This document shows positions 6,748-10,925 of a stretch of DNA of 10,925 bases, in pieces. The translations under genes and the position numbers were made by a program. The notes under the pieces are model-generated. The model searched no databases. It saw nothing but the letters and a program-made list of their open reading frames with translations, and was not told the origin of the DNA. Position 1 is the first letter of the stretch; every line of letters begins with the position of its first letter. This DNA comes from Candidatus Methanocomedens sp. (lineage in GTDB: Archaea > Halobacteriota > Methanosarcinia > Methanosarcinales > Methanocomedenaceae): positions 1-10,925 of the forward strand of contig PYCK01000020.1 in NCBI GenBank assembly GCA_009649835.1, read 5' to 3'.

Positions 6748-6800
6748 GCCACAGAGGACACAGAGTGAAACTACTCTGTGCTCTCTGTGTGCTCTGTGGC
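6748..6800. repeat. Long inverted repeat (REP-like hairpin) between convergent genes
   Basis: The arm at 6748-6765 (GCCACAGAGGACACAGAG) pairs with 6783-6800 (CTCTGTGTGCTCTGTGGC), matching at 17 of 18 positions around a 17-base loop that holds another CTCTGTG at 6774-6780. The CACAGAG-rich wording matches a repeat I have seen in many unrelated prokaryotic genomes, so this is likely a copy of a dispersed palindromic element. Read on the - strand it is followed by TATCATTTTTC, so it may also end the mRNA of the - strand gene that stops at 6897. Confidence 0.8.
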
Positions 6801-6896
6801 AGAATAGAAAAAGCGGAAATCAATTTTGTCTGGCAGTTATTTGTACAGCAACATTTGATGTTATCAGCACCAGCGTTTTCCAATTACATTGTACAG

Positions 6897-7850
6897 CTAT
6901 TTACTAAAAACAGTTTCTGCGCCCGTATTCCTTGCCCGTGTAACAAACACCCTGCCCCCGATCGTGGATTCCAGGTATTCGGATACGGCGTTCTTCACGT
7001 TCCCAGGGTCCTCTGCTACGGCATATACTGTGGGGCCAAATGAGCTCATACCAGCACCGCATGCCCCCTGCTCCCTCATTATCTCCATACACCGCCTTAC
7101 CTCTTCAGCCTGCAAGCCCACCTCCCGCTGCTTGAACCCCACATCCTGGATGCGGTTTACCGCATCCCCGAACGTATGCATATCCTCTTCCATCAGCGAG
7201 GGCAGCATCTCCATCAGAATGATGTGGGATACGGCCTGCACTTCCTCCAGCGGCAGGGGGCAGTATTCCTTAAAAATATCCACCTCGCGCTGGGACGAGG
7301 CCCCTTTCAGGTCAGGTATGGCCACAACCAGGGGCCAGTCAGGGAAGTCATGCCGAAACAGCACAGGCCCGGGCGGCACCCGGCTGGCAGCCGAAGGCGA
7401 GAACGCACCCTTATCGGCAAACCTGTGACCGCCGTCCACGATAAAGCCGCCGTGCTCAAAGGACTCAACGCCTATGCCTGACGTGCCGCCCCGGCCCACA
7501 AGTGCGGCCACCTCACGCACGCCAAGCCCCAGGTCGTACATCACATTAACAGCCCAGCCTGCGGCCAGTGCACCCTGGGTGCCGCTGCCCAGACCCACGT
7601 GGTCAGGGTATGCGTCCTCGATTGTGATATGTATGCCTTTGCCTTCAGGGATGAGCGCTTCAGCTGCGGATCTTATGCGCCCAAGATCACCGCTGCCTGT
7701 GACGAACACACCCTCGTTTGTTTCTTCGGCCGTGAGCTTCATTGACGGGTCGTCCAGGGTCAGGCCAACGCCTCCGTCCACCCTGCCCAGGGATGCATTC
7801 AGGTCGATAAGGGTGATGTGCAGCCGGGAGGGTGTGGTTATCTGTATCAT
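6897..7850 (-). CDS. mptG: Beta-ribofuranosylaminobenzene 5'-phosphate synthase
   Basis: A 317-residue GHMP-superfamily protein. It condenses phosphoribosyl pyrophosphate with 4-hydroxybenzoate (or 4-aminobenzoate), releasing CO2 and pyrophosphate, the committed step toward the arylamine part of tetrahydromethanopterin in the cytoplasm. The N-terminus PSRLHITLIDLNASLGRVDG (7-26), the glycine loop DHVGLGSGTQ (83-92), GRGGTSGIG (119-127) and the C-terminal GACGAGMSSFGPTVYA (262-277) are characteristic. Length is normal and the frame intact. The ATG at 7850 is about 30 bases from a TATA-like TTTTATAA (minus strand, 7876-7883), which suggests a leaderless or nearly leaderless mRNA. It is transcribed alone, divergent from the CDF transporter and convergent with the redox operon. 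The symbol follows methylotroph usage. Confidence 0.93.
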   Translation of the reverse strand: MIQITTPSRLHITLIDLNASLGRVDGGVGLTLDDPSMKLTAEETNEGVFVTGSGDLGRIRSAAEALIPEGKGIHITIEDAYPDHVGLGSGTQGALAAGWAVNVMYDLGLGVREVAALVGRGGTSGIGVESFEHGGFIVDGGHRFADKGAFSPSAASRVPPGPVLFRHDFPDWPLVVAIPDLKGASSQREVDIFKEYCPLPLEEVQAVSHIILMEMLPSLMEEDMHTFGDAVNRIQDVGFKQREVGLQAEEVRRCMEIMREQGACGAGMSSFGPTVYAVAEDPGNVKNAVSEYLESTIGGRVFVTRARNTGAETVFSK

Positions 7851-7875
7851 TACAGATAATGACAGTGCTGTTTCA

Positions 7876-7883
7876 TTATAAAA
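7876..7883 (-). promoter_or_regulatory. TATA box for beta-RFAP synthase
   Basis: Minus-strand TTTTATAA lies about 29 bases before the ATG at 7850, the usual distance for a transcript that starts at or just before the start codon. No GGAGG-type site precedes that ATG, in line with leaderless translation. Confidence 0.45.
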
Positions 7884-7892
7884 CTTAGGAAA

Positions 7893-7905
7893 TGGGTATT
7901 ACCCA
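7893..7905. promoter_or_regulatory. Perfect 13-base palindrome in divergent promoter region
   Basis: TGGGTA-T-TACCCA is perfectly symmetric and sits between the - strand TATA box (7876-7883) and the + strand TATA box (7911-7920). It is a candidate operator able to act on either gene. Because one neighbour is a metal exporter, a metal-responsive repressor is a reasonable guess, but no regulator gene is present in the window. Confidence 0.45.
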
Positions 7906-7910
7906 GGACT

Positions 7911-7920
7911 TGTATATATT
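7911..7920 (+). promoter_or_regulatory. TATA-like element near CDF transporter start
   Basis: TGTATATATT ends only five bases before the ATG at 7926. With normal archaeal spacing it would start transcription near 7940, inside the annotated coding region. Either the true start is the in-frame ATG at 7965 or another promoter serves the longer form. Confidence 0.35.
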
Positions 7921-7925
7921 AATCC

Positions 7926-8831
7926 ATGAGTGGGCATGAGCACGGCTCAGAACACAGACCTGACATGACAGAAAAAAATCTCAGGTACGCCATCTACGCC
8001 ACTTCAACCATTTTCATACTTGAGTTGGCAGGAGGGCTGTATGCCAATAGCCTTGCCCTGTTAAGTGATGCGGCCCACATGTTCATGGACGTGTTCGCAC
8101 TGGTCCTGACCTATGCCGCCATCCAGATAGCAAAGAGACCGTCCAGCCACAGGGTGACCTACGGTTACCACAGGCTCGAAATATTCTCGGCGCTCATCAA
8201 TGGTATCACGTTAATTATAATCTCGGTATTCATTGCCAGGGAAGCATATTTCCGGCTGCTTGAACCGCCCCAGGTCAGGGGTATGGAGATGCTGGTAATA
8301 GCAGCAGTGGGTTTGGTAGTTAACCTGTGGGTAACTACACGATTGCACGGCCACCACGACCTGAATGTCAGGGGGGCCTACCTGCATGCGCTGGGCGATA
8401 CCCTGAGCAGCGTGGCAGTCATTGCAGGTGCCCTGATCATCCTGTTCACTGGCAGCTTACTTGCCGACCCTGTGCTGAGTTTCATAATCGTGGCCGTCAT
8501 ACTGCTGGGTTCTGTCAGGCTCATACGCGATTCGCTCCACATCCTGATGGAATCCACACCCAGGCACGTGGACATCAATGAACTGGTTGAGGCAGTGAAT
8601 TCCATTGAGGGTGTGGAAGGTATTCACGATATCCATCTGTGGAGCGTGTGTTCCAATGTACATGCCTTAAGTGCCCATATCCTGGTAGGCGAAATACAGG
8701 TATGTGAAACCGTAGCCTTGATCGATGCCATCAACAAGGTAATGGCAGGGAAATTTAATATAACCCAGACCACATTCCAGTTCGAGAGCATTGAATGCGG
8801 TAGACCCCTTATTCATGGAGTTGAACATTAA
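7926..8831 (+). CDS. CDF-family zinc/divalent cation efflux transporter
   Basis: A 301-residue cation diffusion facilitator of the ZitB/CzcD type, which exports Zn2+ or similar metals in exchange for protons. A short His-rich N-terminus (SGHEHGSEH) precedes six predicted helices. The transport-site motifs are present: LLSDAAHMFMD in helix 2 (D48, H51, D55) and HALGD in helix 5 (H154, D158). A His-rich loop (HGHHD, 141-145) lies between helices 4 and 5. The C-terminal cytoplasmic domain from about 212 contains GIHDIHLWSV (232-241), typical of the metal-sensing domain. The first ATG at 7926 keeps the His-rich N-terminus common in this family, but the nearest TATA box favours ATG 7965. Methanogenesis marker 8 starts 21 bases after its stop. 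Confidence 0.92.
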   Translation: MSGHEHGSEHRPDMTEKNLRYAIYATSTIFILELAGGLYANSLALLSDAAHMFMDVFALVLTYAAIQIAKRPSSHRVTYGYHRLEIFSALINGITLIIISVFIAREAYFRLLEPPQVRGMEMLVIAAVGLVVNLWVTTRLHGHHDLNVRGAYLHALGDTLSSVAVIAGALIILFTGSLLADPVLSFIIVAVILLGSVRLIRDSLHILMESTPRHVDINELVEAVNSIEGVEGIHDIHLWSVCSNVHALSAHILVGEIQVCETVALIDAINKVMAGKFNITQTTFQFESIECGRPLIHGVEH

Positions 8832-8852
8832 TAAGAGCCAGGAAGTAAAATT

Positions 8853-9722
8853 ATGCCCAAAAAAAAAGACAGACACGTGATGGAGGCCCTGGGTAAGACC
8901 AGGGTTGTGGTCGAGAACGGTAAAGTGGTCGAAGTCGGCCAGCCGCAAACCGATTACTGCCCCATCTTTGCCAAGGTAAGGAACATCAGGCAATTCACCC
9001 CCGAATCCGTGAGGAGCAACATCGAGTTCAGGATAGAGGATTTCGGGATGTTCACAGGCGGGCGGGAGATCGAAATGGAGATTTTCGTGGGTTTTGGTGC
9101 CAGTGAGACATTCATGACCGCCCTTAGCAGGGGATTGCTGGATTCCTGTGTCACGGCCTGTGAGGGTGCAGGTACCGTTATTGCCAGCAGCCCCACATTG
9201 GCGCAGGGGATCGGCAGCAGGATATCGGGCCTGGTCGAAACCACACCCATACCAAAACTCATTCAGCGCATAGAAGGGGCAGGGGGTACGGTACTTGACC
9301 CGGGGACGGCAGCCCTGGACCAGGTGGCAGGGGTGGAAAAGGCAATCGAGATGGGACACAGACGCATCGGTGTATCTGTGGTATGTGCACCAGATGTCAG
9401 GAAGATGCGTGAACTTGAAAAGCAGCATGATGTGGAGATCATCACCTTCGGGGTACACGTTACCGGCATGGGTGAAGATGAAGCAAAGGAGTTCATCAGT
9501 CTGGTGGATATAACCACAGGATGCGCGTCCCGCCATATAAGGGAACAAATAAAAGGACATGCACTGGCCCAGTTCGGTACTGCGATTCCTATTTTCGCCA
9601 TAACCCGGCGTGGCAAGGAAATGCTGCTTGAGCGGGCAAAAGAGGTCACTGACCCTATACTTATAAACACAATGAAACTGCCGGTATTGCCGGAAGAGAA
9701 ACAGCCCAGACCCCTGATATAG
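8853..9722 (+). CDS. Methanogenesis marker protein 8 (DUF2099 family)
   Basis: A 289-residue soluble protein that I recognise as the methanogenesis marker 8 / DUF2099 family, found in organisms with methyl-coenzyme M reductase but of unproven function. Visible conserved stretches are GKTRVVVENGKVVEVG (14-29), DYCPIF (34-39), GFGASE (80-85), LLDSCVTACEGAGTVI (95-110), GIGSRISGLVETTPIP (119-134), ITFGVHVTGM (197-206) and TTGCASRHIR (221-230). Five Cys residues (36, 99, 103, 178, 224), including C99-x3-C103, could bind metal. A second ATG at codon 10 is possible, but the first keeps the basic start. It probably shares an mRNA with the CDF transporter. Its presence supports a methanogen or anaerobic methane oxidiser. 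Confidence 0.88.
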   Translation: MPKKKDRHVMEALGKTRVVVENGKVVEVGQPQTDYCPIFAKVRNIRQFTPESVRSNIEFRIEDFGMFTGGREIEMEIFVGFGASETFMTALSRGLLDSCVTACEGAGTVIASSPTLAQGIGSRISGLVETTPIPKLIQRIEGAGGTVLDPGTAALDQVAGVEKAIEMGHRRIGVSVVCAPDVRKMRELEKQHDVEIITFGVHVTGMGEDEAKEFISLVDITTGCASRHIREQIKGHALAQFGTAIPIFAITRRGKEMLLERAKEVTDPILINTMKLPVLPEEKQPRPLI

Positions 9723-9773
9723 GGTAAAAACGTAGGTGCTTCAAATTAAATGGTAATTGCTCTTAGTACCAGG

Positions 9774-9855
9774 CATCAAAGCCCTGGCCTCCGCCGCACT
9801 TATCATTATCCCAAGTGCAGGCCGTCCTGTGGGTGCATGAGATGATGGGTCGGTT
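9774..9855 (+). repeat. Direct repeat, copy 1 (left of toxin-antitoxin-like pair)
   Basis: Positions 9782-9855 match 10811-10884 at 63 of 74 bases without gaps, and a short extension (CATCAAA against CGTCAAA) lies on the left after a one-base gap. Both copies point the same way and bracket the two-gene module at 9920-10575. This copy contains GCACTT/AAGTGC nested inside GGCCT/AGGCC, but copy 2 does not conserve those pairs, so a shared RNA fold is not supported. In one + strand frame the differences lean toward third codon positions (5 of 11), and in that frame this copy has a TGA at 9838-9840. Confidence 0.8.
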
Positions 9856-9883
9856 GTAACATTGAATTATTGAGAAAACTATT

Positions 9884-9893
9884 AAAGTTATAA
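9884..9893 (+). promoter_or_regulatory. TATA box for toxin-antitoxin-like pair
   Basis: AAAGTTATAA lies in an AT-rich run, with its TATA core about 29 bases before the ATG at 9920. No strong ribosome binding site precedes that ATG, which points to a leaderless mRNA covering both genes. Confidence 0.45.
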
Positions 9894-9919
9894 GACCAAG
9901 TGATTATTAGTGATTTAAA

Positions 9920-10231
9920 ATGCCTGTATCTGTTAAATTACCCAACGAGTTCCAGGGAATATATAAACACATATTTAAGAGCAATCCTGAAGAAAGCACT
10001 ATGCAACTTGTGATTCACGAGTTGCGCAGGAGGCTTGCAGAGTACAGGTTAATGGATAAGAAGTTCTGTGATAAATACAACATGGCCTTTGAGGATTTTA
10101 AAAGTAAGAAGATGGTTGAAGAATCCGGCCGTTCTTTTGAAGTTGAAGAAGATTTTTGTGATTGGGAACTTGCGCTTGACGGTATTGATACTATCAACAA
10201 TGAACTCAAGAGAATTGCAAAATATACATGA
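9920..10231 (+). CDS. Putative antitoxin-like protein of a two-gene module
   Basis: A 103-residue, charged, helix-rich protein. An N-terminal strand-like start (MPVSVKLP) is followed by long helices (MQLVIHELRRRLAEYRLMDKK), then KYNMAFEDFKSKK and an acidic C-terminal half (FEVEEDFCDWELALDGIDTI). The pattern K-Y-x-M-x-F-E-x-F followed by S-F-E-V-E-x-D-x-x-x-W-E-x-A-x-D-G-I recalls small archaeal proteins that sit directly upstream of TumE-like toxins. That recognition is from memory and not certain. Its stop overlaps the next start as ATGA, the usual order of antitoxin before toxin. The module is flanked by direct repeats. Confidence 0.7.
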   Translation: MPVSVKLPNEFQGIYKHIFKSNPEESTMQLVIHELRRRLAEYRLMDKKFCDKYNMAFEDFKSKKMVEESGRSFEVEEDFCDWELALDGIDTINNELKRIAKYT

Positions 10232-10575
10232 AACTCATTGATTTTATTGAAGCACTTGAAGAAGCAGCTTCAAAGTATATGGTACCTCTTAGAATCTTAG
10301 TTAGGACTGACAATGCTGTCAAAGCACGAGCTGAGATCTCAGAAAACATTTTTGTCCAGTTCTATTTTCACCAGATTACCGGCACTACCAATTATGTACT
10401 TGTGGGATGGGAGCGCAGGTTGTACGGCAGGGACTGTGTGGGAGGCAAATGGCACCGCCATCCTTTTGAGAACCAGAATTTACATGAGACGACAGGTGAG
10501 GCAGGAGATGCTGTTACTCCTAAAGAATTCCTTGATGATGTGTTCGAGATATTGTTACGAGAGGGATTGGTTTAA
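10228..10575 (+). CDS. Putative TumE/DUF6516-like toxin
   Basis: A 115-residue protein. After an N-terminal helix (IDFIEALEEAASKY) comes a run of strands (LRILVRTD, ARAEISENIFVQFYFHQ, NYVLVGWERRLYGRDC) and then a His-rich segment, GGKWHRHPFENQNLHE (72-87), with H76, H78 and H86. The repeated strands followed by an R-x-Y-G-x-D motif and clustered His resemble the TumE toxin family (DUF6516) or a relative. The match is partial, since the usual YHYQ...DNAPHH core is not exact. Coupling by ATGA to the upstream gene supports a toxin-antitoxin reading. A nucleic-acid-acting role is only a guess. Confidence 0.65.
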   Translation: MKLIDFIEALEEAASKYMVPLRILVRTDNAVKARAEISENIFVQFYFHQITGTTNYVLVGWERRLYGRDCVGGKWHRHPFENQNLHETTGEAGDAVTPKEFLDDVFEILLREGLV

Positions 10576-10681
10576 ATTCCTGTTCTACTGGATAATCACA
10601 AGCTGCACCGACACGGGCAACGGGCCAAGCGGAGGGAAGGGAGTCAGGTATTATTCAAAAATTAGCACCCGACTTGTAGTT

Positions 10682-10725
10682 GCGAACTGATACGAACTCT
10701 TCACGGCGAGTTCGTGTAAGTTAGC
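10682..10725. repeat. Strong imperfect hairpin downstream of the toxin-like gene
   Basis: ACGAACTC (10692-10699) pairs perfectly with GAGTTCGT (10708-10715) around the 8-base loop TTCACGGC. The stem continues outward through T-G and A-T pairs, AACT/AGTT and GC/GC, interrupted by two single mismatches. No T-tract follows immediately on either strand, so a plain terminator is less likely than a structured RNA or a mobile-element end. Confidence 0.7.
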
Positions 10726-10803
10726 TGCAGATTATGACATTAATTATATATTTTTACTGTCGGCGGCGGCACCAATCCGACATATACAAATAGTGCAATC
10801 CAG

Positions 10804-10884
10804 CGTCAAACCCTGGCCTCCGCTACACATATCATCATCCCGAGTGCGGCCCGTCCTGTGGGTGTATACGATGATGGGGCGGTT
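10804..10884 (+). repeat. Direct repeat, copy 2 (right of toxin-antitoxin-like pair)
   Basis: The partner of the repeat at 9774-9855, in the same orientation and about 1.03 kb away. Unlike copy 1, the frame LASATHIIIPSAARPVG is open through this copy and continues to the window end. This may be the less decayed copy, or the start of a gene of which copy 1 is a fragment. Confidence 0.8.
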
Positions 10885-10925
10885 CTGATAGGAGAAGGGG
10901 TGCGACAAATCATCCCTGGTCTCAA

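Larger units (their letters stand above)
10576..10925. other. Gene-poor right edge with hairpin, repeat copy and an open partial frame
   Basis: No confident complete gene is visible. The stretch holds a strong hairpin (10682-10725), an AT-rich TATA-like run (about 10740-10755) and the second direct repeat copy. One + strand frame is open from 10744 to the window end. It lacks an ATG, but an in-frame GTG at 10858 is conserved in both repeat copies. The frame's translation past the repeat (VGVYDDGAVLIGEGVRQIIP) looks protein-like, so a gene may begin here and run off the window, but I cannot name it. Confidence 0.4.

Noticed and set aside
6732..7043. Plus-strand frame containing HRGHRVKLLCALCVLCG
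   Set aside because: It is the translation of the CACAGAG hairpin followed by antisense of the beta-RFAP synthase gene.
7842..7865. CTGT-CATTA / TAATG-ACAG inverted repeat over the beta-RFAP synthase start
   Set aside because: The arms need a two-base bulge and the sequence is AT-rich. The 13-base palindrome nearby is a better operator candidate.
9784..9825. Nested stem GGCCT/GCACTT in repeat copy 1 as a conserved RNA
   Set aside because: Copy 2 breaks two of the six inner pairs without compensating changes and turns a third into a wobble.
10576..10690. Open frame ending GKGVRYYSKISTRLVVAN as a transposase or intron protein remnant
   Set aside because: The tail looks protein-like, but the same frame only overlaps the toxin-like gene upstream, and I cannot match it to a family with confidence.
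10601..10729. AGCTGCA direct repeats at 10601-10607 and 10723-10729 as target-site duplication
   Set aside because: Seven bases is short enough for chance, and no element with recognisable ends lies between them.
1..10925. CRISPR array, tRNA or rRNA genes
   Set aside because: No regularly spaced short repeats, cloverleaf-like segment or rRNA-like sequence was seen on either strand.

Overview
The window looks like a stretch of a Methanosarcinales-type archaeal chromosome (methanogen or ANME-like methanotroph). The evidence is a beta-RFAP synthase for tetrahydromethanopterin synthesis, a protein recognised as methanogenesis marker 8, DUF1673-like membrane proteins of a kind I associate with Methanosarcina relatives, TATA-type promoters about 25-30 bases before several starts, and GGAGG-type ribosome binding sites inside the operons. 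The exact genus cannot be fixed from the sequence alone.

Region 1 (1-4555) is a tightly packed + strand operon of at least seven paralogous small membrane proteins. The first is cut by the window edge. The six complete members all begin with an amphipathic helix followed by a K/R-x-(M/L/I)-(M/L)-G-W-C-P-like tag. Two body types follow the tag. Type A (genes 1, 2, 4, 6, 7) has two helices, a PH-like beta segment, then two more helices. Type B (genes 3, 5) is shorter, lacks the beta segment and ends in a W-E-x-K-N-x-K-T-L motif. The genes overlap by 4-8 bases or lie 1-14 bases apart. The array is visibly AT-richer than the genes to its right and ends at a hairpin plus T-tract.

Region 2 (4556-6702) is a second + strand operon of redox or metal character: a CGGC-domain cysteine protein, a ferredoxin with a C-terminal zinc-ribbon-like tail, a GXGXG beta-helix protein related to FwdC and the GltB C-terminal domain, and a small dodecin-like protein. 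A palindrome and half-site around one TATA box, and a second TATA box placed for a leaderless GTG start, suggest regulated expression.

Region 3 (6703-9722) holds beta-RFAP synthase on the - strand. It converges with region 2 across an 18-bp-stem hairpin and diverges from a CDF-family zinc/divalent cation exporter across a 75-bp promoter region with a perfect 13-bp palindrome. Methanogenesis marker 8 follows the transporter closely on the + strand.

Region 4 (9723-10925) carries a coupled two-gene toxin-antitoxin-like pair (9920-10575). It is bracketed by two direct copies of a repeat, 63 of 74 positions identical, about 1 kb apart, with another strong hairpin at 10682-10725. This looks like an accessory insertion cassette.

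The strongest candidate for something undescribed is the seven-gene array, where one N-terminal tag is joined to two different membrane bodies in the order A-A-B-A-B-A-A.
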